Origin: Isoetes taiwanensis
Lineage: Eukaryota; Streptophyta; Lycopodiopsida; Isoetales; Isoetaceae
DNA: 64,000 nt
Direction: 5' to 3'
NCBI GenBank assembly: GCA_021234155.1
Contig: JAJEKV010000075.1
Coordinates: 1,054,001-1,118,000, forward strand
Shown here: positions 1 through 10,289 of the stretch, one piece after another
How the letters are laid out: every line of letters starts with the position of its first letter
How positions within the stretch are numbered: the stretch's first letter is position 1
Notes under the pieces: model-generated
What the model saw: the letters and a program-made list of their open reading frames with translations, nothing else
Database searches by the model: none
Told to the model about the DNA's origin: nothing
Made by a program: the position numbers and the translations under genes

Positions 1-325
1 CCTTAGTAGCCAACAAGTATTGTTGGGTCTTCTTCCAACTAATTGGCCTCGTGTTAAGAAGGTCGCCTTCAACATTTGTAGAGCTATCATTTGTTGGGTA
101 ATCTGGAAGAGAAGGAACCAGGTCATCTTTCATGGGAAGTTCTCTACTGCTCAATCTTTGCTCCAAGAAGTCAAGTCTAGGCTATATAATCAATTTCAAG
201 TCTCTAACTTACCAGGTGAGGAGAAGGATAGGATTTGGGGGGATTATTTCCACCTCATCTAATCCTTCCCTGTGTATTTTCTTCTTTACATAATATAAAT
301 TCTTGACGTCCCTCAAAAAAAAAAA
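1..325 (+). mobile_element. LINE 3' end: zinc-binding RT tail and poly-A
   Basis: The reading frame at 20-262 gives the Trp-rich end of a plant L1-type LINE ORF2: the string WVIWKRRNQVIFHGK is the usual pattern just after the zf-RVT zinc-binding domain. A short 3' UTR follows and ends in a run of 11 A at 315-325, the normal end of a LINE insertion. The reverse transcriptase lies outside the window to the left. The identification rests on the family motif and the poly-A; whether the element is full length cannot be judged. Confidence 0.7.
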
Positions 326-1095
326 CAATATCCAGCATTGATATTCAAATTTTTTACCCCTTTATTTATTTCTTACTGTTGAGATAGCTCATGCAACATG
401 ATTTGTACTCAAATGCTCAGAATGTACAGTGAAGACAAGTCAATGGAATTTTAAAATGCTCAAATTGTTATCATATGTAATATTTTTGCATGATAACGAC
501 TTATTATCCTTGTGTCTTTATCCATGCATCTTTGGAGGTGCAGGCTTGGAAGTTGAATGTAAGAATAGGTTGCTTGCATTTTAGAGTTACAGATTTACCA
601 AGGTACTTGGTGCTCGTATAATCCCAAAACATACCAGGGACTATGACATCTGGTCTATCTCCATACAACTCCTTGAAGTATATTTGTATCTCCATACAAA
701 TATTAGCTAAGCTATGTAATTCATCTTCATAGCTGTATGCTACTTTGGCATATGGCCATTAGGGATTCATCATACGTTTTAGCATGAACCATGTCTATGT
801 GAAAGATCTTCAAAGATATGTCTTTATCTTCTCTTTTTTCACACTCCATTATCTCCCAAGAAGTCCATAGACAGCAGCTCATGAGAATCGGTTACATATA
901 AGTTCATTCATAAAAAGCAATGATGTAGTGGCCAAACATGTAGGGAGGCAAAACATGTAGCAGGTTGCGAAACATCTAAGGACTACTTCACAGAATATAG
1001 GAGCCAAACGATGCAGCTCTGTCAAGGACCCTGCAAGTTTTATGATGAATTTGTTCTCGGTTATGAAAGGAAGAAAACTGAGTTATAAGAGTTGA
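326..1095. other. Intergenic, no gene seen
   Basis: AT-rich sequence with only short frames on either strand. I see no motif, repeat or splice pattern that supports a gene. Confidence 0.5.
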
Positions 1096-1119
1096 CTATG
1101 AAGTAACCCAACTGCTCAC

Positions 1120-1437
1120 CTGGACATAGTTAAGCTCTTGGTATCCTCTGCTTGCAAACTCATCCAGCAATGGTACAAGGTCGCTAGTAATTATATCCAC
1201 ATACTTGTCAACAAGTTGTAGCAGTCCCCTTAAAAGGAAAAAATCAAGGCCTATGCTTGCACTAATTCCAGGCCTTTGTACCTTCACAGCAACTATTTGA
1301 CCTGTTGATTTTAAGCGTGCCTTGTAGACTTGGCCAAGGCTTGCAGCTGCTATTGGTGATGGTGTGATTGCAGAAAAGATAGCTTCCATAGGCATGCTTA
1401 GTTCACGTTCAATACATGTAAATGCATCAACATTCAA
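1120..1437 (-). pseudogene. ABC1/UbiB-type atypical kinase, one exon (ABC1K family)
   Basis: The translation contains PIAAASLGQVYKARL followed by VAVKVQRPG. This is the Ala-rich loop that replaces the Gly-rich loop in ABC1/ADCK/UbiB kinases, followed by the VAVK lysine. The rest (IGLDFFLLRG..., DEFASRGYQELNYVQ) matches plastid-type plant ABC1K proteins, which act on prenyl-lipid and quinone metabolism in plastoglobules or mitochondria. The exon ends after CAG at 1120, directly followed by a good donor (GTGAGC). The 5' side is damaged: a 20-35 bp unit of the coding sequence is repeated upstream (1399-1503) and introduces stops. No other kinase exon is recognisable nearby. Probably an isolated or broken exon; an intact gene with long introns is not excluded. 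Confidence 0.6.
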
Positions 1438-1503
1438 TACATGTAAATGCTTAGTTCACGTTCAATACATGTAAATGCATCACGTTCAATACATGTAAAT
1501 GCA
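1399..1503. repeat. Short tandem duplication at the ABC1K exon edge
   Basis: The unit containing TTCAATACATGTAAATGCAT occurs four times in about 105 bp, in slightly different spacing. The innermost copy is the codons for DAFTCIERE of the kinase exon, so coding sequence was copied outward into the preceding sequence and the reading frame is lost there. Confidence 0.75.
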
Positions 1504-1953
1504 TAAAGCAAGCAAGAAATAACAAGGTACATTTAAGCATTTAATAGGTTACTTCTACTTTGATACAGAAATAAGATCTGTTACCATTGTTCACAATAAT
1601 TTTGATTATAATAGAATGGTAATATATGTCATTACATCCACTGGAAAAGCTGATCATTGTACCACGAATTTAGGCAAGCCCAAGCAATTATAAACAAGGT
1701 TAACAAGAAAAAAATGCAATATTTATGCATGATGACCACTTACTCATCCCTGTTTTCACACAGCAGTTTCCATGACCCTGATACACCCAGATACAATCAC
1801 TTGAAGCATTCCCCAGGCTTTTACATGTTATGAGTGCATTTGGGTAAGAAATAACATGTCAAATGTAGGAAGCATACATAAAAAACTCTTGTTAGAAACC
1901 CATATTAAATCGAATCATGCTTTCAATTTATTAAATAAGAAAGACATAAGAGT
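1504..1953. other. Intergenic, no gene seen
   Basis: AT-rich, no supported frame on either strand; separates the kinase exon from the 3' end of the next gene. Confidence 0.4.
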
Positions 1954-3190
1954 TTATCCGTCACAAATCGATATTACATTTGGAGAAATACATTCTCTTG
2001 ATTTTATCATTTCCTCCCTACGCTTTCCTATCAGAATTCCGTTAAGAATGAATCTAAAATGATCCAACTCATCCTCAACTTCCAAGAGACTTCTAATATC
2101 AAAAAGTGACCATTCGCTTTCCACTGAAAAGACCTTGTATAGTTGTGCATCCTTCTGCAAATGAATCTGCACCAACTCTGAATGTGTCCCATCATTTTCA
2201 TCTTGTTCTTGCGGTATCCACTTCCAAGTACTTCCCTCAAGGACATATCTCCATCTTCGGAACTTAAATGTCATGTACAATGTTTGCCTCCTAAGGCAAT
2301 ACCTGAATCTCACAGTCTTACAATCAAGTCTGCACTCAATTACTTCTGCGCCCCTGTCATGTACTTTGGCCTGCCACCTACGAGGAACAACACTTTCAAT
2401 GTAATCCTCTGGACTGTCAAGAATTATGAACATTTTTGAAGTTTTCTTGACTGTTTTGACCATTCTAAAGATAGAAGTAAACATGCCAATGGACAAATTT
2501 AACTTCACATGAGCACAAATTCCACCTCTCTCCTTTAAAGAGCTTTGCACTTCTATCCAAAGCTTTCTTTGAAGTAGCAAAATATCAGAAGCATCTCTTG
2601 GAGCAAAATCAAGCTTTGCAAAACTGGGCAAAGTAATTTCAGTGATTTTCTTGAGCTTTGGAAAGTATATATGCTTGTAAAACCATATCCAATTCTCTCG
2701 TAGATGAATTGGTGTCTCTCCCTCAAATAATAGGGAACCAATCTCATAATGGAAGGCTTGGAAGATACTTGTAATGCAATCTGGAGATACTGTATCTTCC
2801 TGATCAGATAAGCATAACCCTGGAAATTAAGGAAAAGATTATCAACAAGTACAAGTATAGAAGAGATGGTACATCATAATAGAGCAAAGAAATGGACTTA
2901 CAATTAGCTTGCAATTCAGGGAACGTTCTTCTCTTAGAAATGGCTTCTTTTGCCATGTCAGTAGGACTATAGAGATGTAGCACCTTTATTTCGACTCCTC
3001 CTCTTCTTTGTTGAAGATCTAGCACCTTTCCCTTCCAATGACAAGTAATATCATTTTGACGAGCCCTCTTCACACGATGAGGACCTTTAGTCGAAGGTTG
3101 CATTGTAATGAACGAGCCTATAGAAATTACAAAACCATCAGCTCCTTCCCTTTCAAGTGTGATAGAAGATAATCTTCCATTGAAAGCCAT
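1954..3190 (-). CDS. Unrecognised two-exon plant gene, 384 residues
   Basis: Two frames join cleanly on the minus strand. Exon 1 runs from ATG at 3190 to 2902 and ends at a GTAAGT donor. A pyrimidine-rich tract and TTTCCAG precede exon 2, which runs from 2819 to the stop at 1954. The 82-bp intron splits a TGG codon and keeps the frame, giving 384 residues. I recognise no domain; there is no signal peptide, and the protein is rich in basic and aromatic residues. Local strings such as KRRTFPELQANW and DCITSIFQAFHYEIGSLLFEGE are useful for searching. A broken relative lies at 59420-59880 on the same strand, with the same exon/intron break, so this is a dispersed gene family rather than chance ORFs. 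The start at 3190 is the first ATG in frame; a 'start' a few codons earlier uses TTG and is unlikely. Confidence 0.65.
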
Positions 3191-4150
3191 CTGCAAAAGT
3201 TACAAGAGGTGAGTTCCAACCAAAATTTTAGAAGAAACAAGACTCATCGGTAAGTGAATATAAGCTATACCTATGCGCTTGAATGGGGATTGCTATATTT
3301 CGTGCAATTGCCCAGCGTCCAGCAATTCGGAAGGATAGGTTCTATGCATCTCTCTTTTCGAATTTCTCGTGGGAATCTTTCGACGGGGGAAAATTCGAGC
3401 ATTAAAATTAGTTTTGTTTTATTATGGCGAGTTGGTTATTGATTCAATGCAAAAGTCCAAAAAAAAGGGGGCAGCCTAGAGAACTCGGGCAAACCCTTAA
3501 CCAATAGTACTATGCCATGTGGAAAAGATTGAAGAAAATGCCAACTGTACCTGTCAAGGCCTTCAATCTTATTGGTTGCGTATTTTCTTGTCATCAAACC
3601 TATATAGACCTTTTAATACCCCATAAGTTTTCTAATGCAAGAGCTCATTTGGACTTTTCTATCAACAGTTATGCTAGAAAATGTGATCCAGTGAGTTAGT
3701 TATAACTGTTTTGCTGACTGGATTACCAATACTGTTTTCTGATTGGTAGTTCATATAGCTTAGTCAGCAGTTCTTAGAAGGCCCTTTTATGATCTCAAAA
3801 AATCCCTAATGATTATTGCTGCCTTGGGGTAAGGAAAGTTTCTTAGTATACATTCCATAACAAGCATTGGCAGATAAGGATGGCAAATGTGCAAACATCA
3901 ACAATGGATATGAAGTTGTATAATTGAATGCTTACCCAAGATGTGGTTTACATATGAGTCTGTATCCAGGATCATAAGTCCATGCATAATGCCCGCATAT
4001 TGTTTGTTATTATATGTAGCACAATAACAGGACGTTCTAGAGGGATTTGATATGGATATAAAAATTACAATTCATGTAACCATAGACCATATATTCCTAG
4101 AACAATTGAATGGGTTATAAAAAAAAAACATAGATTTAAGATAAAAAAAA
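3191..4150. other. Intergenic, no gene seen
   Basis: Only short frames. At 4008-4028 a 20-bp stretch resembles the left end of the repeat found at 24140 and 39824 (ATATGTAGCACAATAACAGG), possibly a small remnant of that element. Confidence 0.35.
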
Positions 4151-4154
4151 TAAT

Positions 4155-4335
4155 CACATTAGCTCACTGAGTATATTGGTTAGTCTTATTAGGACATTGA
4201 ATTATTTTGGTAGTGGTTCGAGCCCCCGTATTTCATATTCTAAAACCTTAGGCAAAGCCGTATAGAGGTTCGATATTCCCTCAAAACCTTAGGCGAACTC
4301 GTATTTCATATTTCAAAATCATAGGCGCCTTCAAT
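4155..4335 (+). mobile_element. tRNA-derived SINE-like sequence
   Basis: TAGCTCACTGAGT (A-box-like) is followed about 45 bp later by GGTTCGAGCCCCC (B-box-like), the spacing and order of an internal RNA polymerase III promoter in tRNA-derived SINEs. Downstream there are two related blocks with CAAAACCTTAGGC and CGTATTTCATATT. It lies immediately outside the Helitron terminus at 4348. No clover-leaf tRNA fold is evident, so it is not a functional tRNA gene. Confidence 0.4.
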
Positions 4336-4347
4336 CATAAATGACCA

Positions 4348-4377
4348 CTAGAAACGTGTGCCCGGCGATGCCGGGCA
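4348..4377 (-). other. Helitron 3' terminal hairpin and CTAG end
   Basis: On the minus strand TGCCCGGC, a 3-nt loop and GCCGGGCA form a perfect 8-bp stem (4377-4359). Seven bases later the element ends with CTAG at 4351-4348, and the next host base is T. Stem plus CTRR plus T is the diagnostic Helitron 3' structure. A near-identical end is present on the plus strand at 16393-16422. Confidence 0.85.
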
Positions 4378-4595
4378 TTAGTCGTGGACGTGTGTTGGCA
4401 TTTATGTGCGTTAGTCATTGTCGTGTCGCGAAGGTGCGCAATGCACTTAAGGCAATATATGTTTAGGTGCAATAGACACATATTGAAAGGAAACAAACTT
4501 TACCTTTAAAGTGTAAACATAATATGAAGTTCATAAACAAAAATAAATACAAATACAAAATATTTTTGGCGCAAATAGAGGTTATGTCCCTCGGC

Positions 4596-5164
4596 TCAAT
4601 GGATCCACATCATGAAGAACCTGTCCCAAACAACTCTAGGAACGTCTGTTGGCTCAATGTGAAGCTCATTTGCGAAGCTGATAGGTATAGAAACTCCTCC
4701 CGTCGTACCTATGGTGGCGAACATGAATGTGTAAACATGCTCTGATACCATGTCCCACACGCGTGACTCAGGTCTACCAACAACAATGTTATACTTGGTT
4801 AGAAACTCGGGAAGCTCATAGTCACCAACTGCATCATGTGGGATCGATGCCCAGGCCTTGAACCGTCTCCCATCGCAAACGCCAATGTGTGTGATGCCTC
4901 CTGACCTGAAGCAAGTTCCCTTGCATGTGTACTTCGAGGGGAACTTTTTTTACTCTAACACAGCAACGCGCCAACGGGTGTTATCAACAACCGCATAACT
5001 CCCTACAATAATAAGATATCATTCCAAAGTAAGATAAAAGAAAATTGTTATTGTTAGAACTAACAAATCTTACACTCACCATCCCTACGATGCACGTGAA
5101 CTATCGCCCTTGGCTTAGGATTTCCAAGTTCCCGAGGTACGAAGGGTGTGTAGGGCTTCATCAT
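4596..5164 (-). pseudogene. Unknown two-exon ORF between helicase and Helitron end
   Basis: Exon 1 starts at ATG 5164 and ends near 5081 at GTGAGT. A 78-bp intron ends in TTGTAG, and exon 2 starts at 5002. The frame continues (SYAVVDNTRWRVAVLE), meets one TAA, and stays open in the same frame to a stop at 4598, including IPHDAVGDYELPEFL and KYNIVVGRPESRVWDMVSEH. I do not recognise the protein. Its place, on the same strand between the helicase and the 3' terminus, is where plant Helitrons carry accessory or captured genes. One in-frame stop marks it as decayed or as a recently killed gene. Confidence 0.45.
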
Positions 5165-5286
5165 CTGCACAAATTCTGAAGGTCAATAAGTGCCAAAGAA
5201 ACATGAGAGTCTTTGAGAAGAAACACATATATACATGCACTATATGGTTGTCAAAGCTTTAGTCGAAGACATGACACTTACCTCCA

Positions 5287-5721
5287 TCACAAAGCATCTG
5301 TATAAACGACATTCCTTGTAAACCTTGAAATTGTATTGGCATCTTCTTGAGGCATGGATGGTGGGTCCTTGATAGCGACCCGAATTCCTTGTCGGTTTTG
5401 TACCCTTGAGAATGCCACATATAATTGTCCATGCGTAAAGACAGGCTTTGGAAGATATAACCCCTGGCCCTGAGACTTGTTTATCGTCATGGCAAAGGCC
5501 GGCCGCAAAGGGAATTGAACCCTTTCAAACTGAAAAGGCAACCCTGAATCATTAGGCACAATTGGAATGCGAGATAGAAGAACCGTGTTACCAACATGGG
5601 TTCCAGTTACTATCTCGGCCTCAATGACACGTCTTCCTAGCTTTCGTATAATCAATCGTGTTCCATTGCACAAGCCCTTCTTGAATGACGTAGACCTCAA
5701 CAACATGACAATCATTCCCAC
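5287..5721 (-). pseudogene. Helitron helicase, C-terminal PIF1-type part
   Basis: The frame shows the C-terminal half of a PIF1/SF1B helicase: CNGTRLIIRKL, a FAMTINKSQGQ motif, and HGQLYVAFSRVQNRQGI, the last helicase motif. In Helitrons this domain unwinds DNA during rolling-circle transposition. The Walker A and B part that should precede it is missing: only about 8 bp separate this frame from the Rep-derived frame at 5730, so several hundred codons were deleted. A dead fragment. Confidence 0.8.
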
Positions 5722-5729
5722 CTTCAGAT

Positions 5730-6940
5730 TTAGCTCGTGGGGCGGTACACCACTTGCTCGTTAGGAAGGTGAACTGCCAATCGCACAACATGAGGATTTT
5801 GTTCTTGCAGTCCAAACTTGAACAACCGCCATGCGCCCTCAGAGGCAGAATAGTATTTGGCATTGACATATTGCTGGACTTCGTCATGGTCATCACTTAT
5901 AGCGCTCGTCGTGGTGACACTCTCTCCAGAACCCTGTCCTAAGTTCACTGATATCATGTCTGGGCCTTTGTAAATATACTTGTATAGATATTTGACTCCT
6001 TTAATATGAGCACATATCTCAACATTGATATGGCATCTAAAATAGCACGACAACCATGGATTGTAAGGTACAACCCATCTATTGTCCATGTTCATGCCAT
6101 TTCGATAGACGCCCCATCATTTCTACGCCTATACAAAGTGGGTACCGTTGTTAATCATGGTCTCGCTCCGAGAATTGCTTTGGGTACCCCTTACCGCAAA
6201 CTCCATCAACCATATATGGGGCATTGGGATATGTAGGGCCACAGGGCCCATGCATCATCTGACGTGTCACCACATCATACAGCTCAGGATTGGACTCCTT
6301 ATCTGGAATCTCTGCAGAAATCAATTTATCTATATCCTCGACTGTCACTGGCTTGTCCTCCTGAAACAATATGTTAAGGAGATGCACATGAGGAAGCCCC
6401 TCTTACAAACTCAATGACATGAATCCTAGCAGAAATGCGGCCAAATATGCCATGGTGCGACACGATCTCTAACAACTCCTTCAACTTTAAGTGGAAGACA
6501 CGGGCTACTAAATCAGGTCTGTCGGAAGGATCTTGGCCATTTATGAGCTCCCTGGTAATTTCTGGCCACTTTGGGTTGGCAGTCATAGTGATGAACAAAC
6601 CCGGTCGGCCTAGCTCACGAACAATTGCCATCGCATCTTGGTAAAGTTGAGTCATGTAACGTGTGCTCCCAAGAAATGTTGCTGGTAGAATGACACGTCG
6701 CCCAATGGAATTTCCATCGTGCCCAGTGGAATCCACAATACCACTATACAGCTCACTACGTAGTTGAGCCTGATTTAGTTGTACCCACCCCAACCTTGTC
6801 TGCCACATCTTAGCAAACATGTCACAGATGTACTCATGGAACAATCTCCCTGCGATATGCAATGGTCCATCCATGCCACTGCATACCTGTAGATGATATT
6901 TATAGAACTGCAAGATAGTTACGCCCTTTGGTTTGTTCAC
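5730..6940 (-). pseudogene. Helitron Rep (HUH nuclease) domain, frameshifted
   Basis: Three frames in order make up a Helitron_like_N/Rep region. The first (6940-6374) has FITMTANPKWPEI and DRPDLVARVFHLKLKELL. The second (6387-6151) has the residues after the HUH motif, with PYMVDGVCGKGYPKQF. The third (6095-5730) has DNRWVVPYNPWL, ICAHIKGVKYLYKYIYKGPD and YVNAKYYSASEGAWRLF. The HUH signature GLPHVH is encoded near 6385 but out of frame with the first segment, so a 1-base loss sits just before the catalytic motif. Rep nicks and joins DNA ends for rolling-circle transposition; this copy cannot make it. Confidence 0.8.
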
Positions 6941-6952
6941 ATTTGGATCCCC

Positions 6953-8215
6953 TCAGATGCCAACCATCAGTTCCATAGGGAAAGAGGAGTGCAAAGTGTA
7001 TAGAGCATCGTATGATGAATGTAGCGAGTCAATATGCCTGATTCCTCCTTCTTTAGAATGTACTACAATGTCTCTGAGGTTGTCTTCTGGGCCAGAGTCA
7101 ATTGGCATTAATATTGCTATCTCATTTGCAGTCGGGGAACTATATTGTCGCCTACGTGGATCCCGTAGGTTTGCACTTGGTATCCGAAGACGCATGTCAA
7201 TAGCTGGATTTGCTCGCATGACCTCAGCAGCTGAGAGAAATATACGAACGAAAGGGTTTATATCTGCCGTCATGTGTTGAAGGCATGCCATTGTATCACG
7301 CCGTGTACCTCCACTGAATGATGTACGACGATCCAGCTGCATTTCATCCCCATCCATGATATATATTTGTGCAAAACACGGGCTATCGTCCTGGCTATCA
7401 GGCAGCAACGTTCCCATCATGTGACACATCCGGCCATTGACTCTGAAAGTGTATGCACCTCCAATAGAGTTTGCCAAGGAGGCATCGAGTTTGACAGCCA
7501 ATGAAGCAAATGCAAGGGCGTTGTTATATTTTCTAATACCCGACCGGAAGTCCTTTCCAATCTCATCCGTCCGTGTATAAAGATCCATGAGAGTTGGTGG
7601 GGGGGCTGGAAAGGGTGGCAATGAAACCTTCCCATTAGAGCAACAAAATGTGTCAAGTTCATCCTTCCACAACAAAGCCCCACAGTCCTTGCATTTTTTG
7701 CTCATCCTCCCCGCATCACAATACTGTGGAGTTGCGTCACTCCAAGCTATTTTCCAAAATCCAACCCTTCTCCTTATTATTACCTCGGTTGGTGGCGGGT
7801 CCCCATCATTATCTTGTGCTGCCTCTAAACGCCTTAAGTTCATCCTCCTCATGCTAACGCGTGCACCGATGCTACTTGGCTCTTCATGCGGCACACTTGC
7901 AGAAGAATTTAGATGCAATACTGCTTCCACTGCATCACCCTCCACAACAATACTGTCACTCTGCATCGAGGCAATGGTGGCATGCTGTACGTCCCTAAGT
8001 TCAGAGCATTCACCCGATGCTGCTCCAATATTATCTCCATTAATTGCATCCCCACACTCATCTGTCAAACACGAAGCTATTGGTGTGCTCCTGGGCGTTA
8101 AGATGACGTTCGCAAATTCTCTAGCTAATGCTCTAGCCTTGGCCATACGTCTTCGATTCTTACGCCGTATCTTCTCCTCCATAGTCTCTCCTTGCTCAGG
8201 TGTTTGATAGGTCAA
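6953..8215 (-). pseudogene. Helitron RepHel N-terminal region
   Basis: A 420-codon open frame upstream of Rep. It has the family's usual N-terminal layout: a basic start, a zinc-binding-like CKDCGALLW...CCSNGKV stretch, then LPPFPAPPPTLMDLY, RKYNNALAFASL, GAYTFRVNGRMCHMMGTLLP and FAQIYIMDGDEMQLDRR. These are conserved in plant Helitron helicase-like proteins ahead of the Rep domain. The frame is long and unbroken, so decay of the element is concentrated in Rep and helicase. Confidence 0.75.
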
Positions 8216-8239
8216 ATTTTGTCGTATAACATCTGGGGT

Positions 8240-8638
8240 TTATCCAAGGTTCATTGAAGTGCCCCACATAGTTACGTCACGTGGTAAACCCCCAGCACGT
8301 TCATCATCTCCAATCTCACTTGGCAACAAACTAATGGCACCCGTACTTGTCGATGCATCAATTGATAAACACTCATTCAATTCATGTTGCAAGCTTCTGA
8401 CAATACTTTCATAGGTAGTTCCATCTCCCTTGCACGCACGATCATTCACAACATCATCTTCTCCCTTTCCACGCGCTTGTGCCCTCCATGTTAACTTACG
8501 TTTGCGAGCCAGGCGCCTCTTTCTAGCTGGCTTTGATTCTTGTTCTGGTGTGACATTCATATCCTTGCCAATCGTTCTAGGACTCATGCCTTTTGATGTC
8601 ACCATAACCTGATTATGAACATAAGCATATGGATCCAA
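8240..8638 (-). CDS. Basic ORF upstream of the Helitron protein
   Basis: A 132-codon frame with a run of Arg/Lys (KPARKRRLARKRKLTWRA) and an acidic, Ser-rich second half. It lies 24 bp upstream of the 6953-8215 frame and resembles its basic N-terminal style, so it may be the true N terminus of the Helitron protein separated by a stop or intron. No domain recognised. Confidence 0.3.
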   Translation of the reverse strand: MDPYAYVHNQVMVTSKGMSPRTIGKDMNVTPEQESKPARKRRLARKRKLTWRAQARGKGEDDVVNDRACKGDGTTYESIVRSLQHELNECLSIDASTSTGAISLLPSEIGDDERAGGLPRDVTMWGTSMNLG

Positions 8639-8792
8639 TGGGGAGTTTATTAAAAGGCTTACAACAACATCCTAAGTGTGCTCAACATGTGCTCAACTCG
8701 CCAGAACCCTGACGGAAGGCGCGGAAGGGAGGGCAGAATCCGAGGTGCAGAAGCCATATCCGGCGGATAGCGTTTGTGTAGCAGGCTGATAA

Positions 8793-8926
8793 TGGGGCTG
8801 GATGACCCACCATTTACAGGCAGCAGCCAGTTTTTAGCAGTCATCAGCATATGCTAGGTATATGCCAGCATATACTTGAATATGCCCACATACCCACATA
8901 AACGAGGGTTTGCCCCCCTAGGGGCA
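8793..8926. repeat. 134-bp dispersed repeat, copy 1
   Basis: Nearly identical to 11367-11500, same orientation, same 134-bp length. Starts TGGGGCTGGATGA and ends GGGGCA. Its right end holds TGCCCCCCTAGGGGCA, a short hairpin. The interior is rich in CATATGC-like words. No coding content. Confidence 0.8.
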
Positions 8927-8939
8927 ACCCAAAAATTGC

Positions 8940-10280
8940 GGCTTGAAAGCATATGGAAAGTCTAGATTGCCAATTGTTTTTTATGGTGCTGAATGTCTAA
9001 TGAAGAAAAAAGAGTCTCCACTAAAAATTAAAGATCACTTAGCATCATGTGAAATTACTCTCACTGTGAAGTGTGAAAGCTCATTGTTGCAACAAAATAT
9101 AAAATCTCAACAATTATATTGAAGCCGAGCAAACTAAAATATTGTACTTGAAAACTCAAAAGTAGCACATGCAGTTGACTCCGTTGACCTTTTGAAGCCA
9201 CACTAATATCCCATCAGCAAATTTGAGAATCGTCTGATCCACTTAAGAGGTGGCCCTTTTTGAAAGGGCTCAAAGAAAGACCATAACCCTCATTCTTATG
9301 GCGACTGTTGTGAAACTAATAGTGCATAAATGCTAAAATGTATCAGTATCTTTAACATGCTACAATGTTCTTTCAAATTTATTGAATCTCTTCATATATC
9401 TGAGCATGGCAAACATGGTTATTTCCTCACCGTCTTACCTTTTGTCAAACTCATTGAACTTGCATGCGTCCAAGATCTTGGCAGAATATAATCCCTTGAT
9501 TGAGAGACAAAGATGAGCAAAAAAACATCAATTTTAAAAAGTACAATAATCTTGCGTTTATTTTTCATCACAATCTCCAGTACATTCATGAAATGGGCAT
9601 GTAAATGCCTTGTCTCCAGTGGAAAAACCATTTAAAAAATACTAACAATGGCATTTAAAACAAATAGCTCATGAGACATCATGATATGCACACGCTTAAA
9701 ATTTATAGGACTTTGCATTGCAGGTTTCGATCAGCTAAACCTTAAAAGGTGTGCGAGTAATCTGTCTCCATAGCCTCTAGGAAAAATAGATGGATCTCTG
9801 TCCTTTCTAAAGTAGCATGTGCATCGCCAAACACAACTTTTGCTTTAGTTATATCCTTCCTCAAAATCAAGCTTGCAATTCAAAGTTCTCGCAAATTCTA
9901 TTAAAGATATGTACTTACCTCCCAAACTTTATCGAAAAAATGGAATGTTTGCACATTCATTTGTAAAAAAAACCCATTTAACAATAGCAACGTTTGAAAC
10001 TACTCCAACCCCATTATTGCTATTGCGATCATCTACGCATTTTGCCGAAGCTTGCAACCATTTCAATGACAGTTAATTGAAGTGAGTGGTGCGGTGCAAT
10101 TTTTAAAAAGAAGCAACCACAAATCAAAACAAAGAACAAGGCAAACTATGGCCCTAAGCACAAACTAGCCCATCTGCCTTCCAAAGCTAACTAGCATCTA
10201 TCTCTGAATGCGACTAGCATCTATCTCTGAATGCTAGCTTCCCATCAAATATAACCTAACACAAGCTACAATCGTTTCTC
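8940..10280. other. No gene seen
   Basis: AT-rich; a 23-24 bp direct duplication (ACTAGCATCTATCTCTGAAT) lies at about 10185-10230. The 5' end of the Helitron at 4348-8640 probably lies somewhere here but I could not fix it. Confidence 0.35.
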
Positions 10281-10289
10281 ACACCTGTG

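Larger units (their letters stand above)
4348..8640 (-). mobile_element. Decayed Helitron with RepHel remnants and intact 3' terminus
   Basis: Pieces of a Helitron Rep-helicase protein occur in order on the minus strand: N-terminal zinc region 8215-6953, Rep 6940-5730, PIF1-type helicase end 5721-5287. About 940 bp beyond the helicase, the minus strand has an 8-bp GC-rich hairpin and then CTAG at 4351-4348, followed by a host T. This is the canonical Helitron 3' end with insertion between A and T. The 5' TC end was not located; it should lie above 8640. The coding sequence is broken by frameshifts and lacks most of the helicase, so the copy is not autonomous. Confidence 0.8.

Noticed and set aside
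4155-4335. A functional tRNA gene
   Set aside because: Only A- and B-box-like words; no acceptor stem or anticodon arm could be drawn.
7587-8207. 206-codon plus-strand frame opposite the Helitron protein
   Set aside because: Shadow of the minus-strand Helitron frame, which carries the family motifs.
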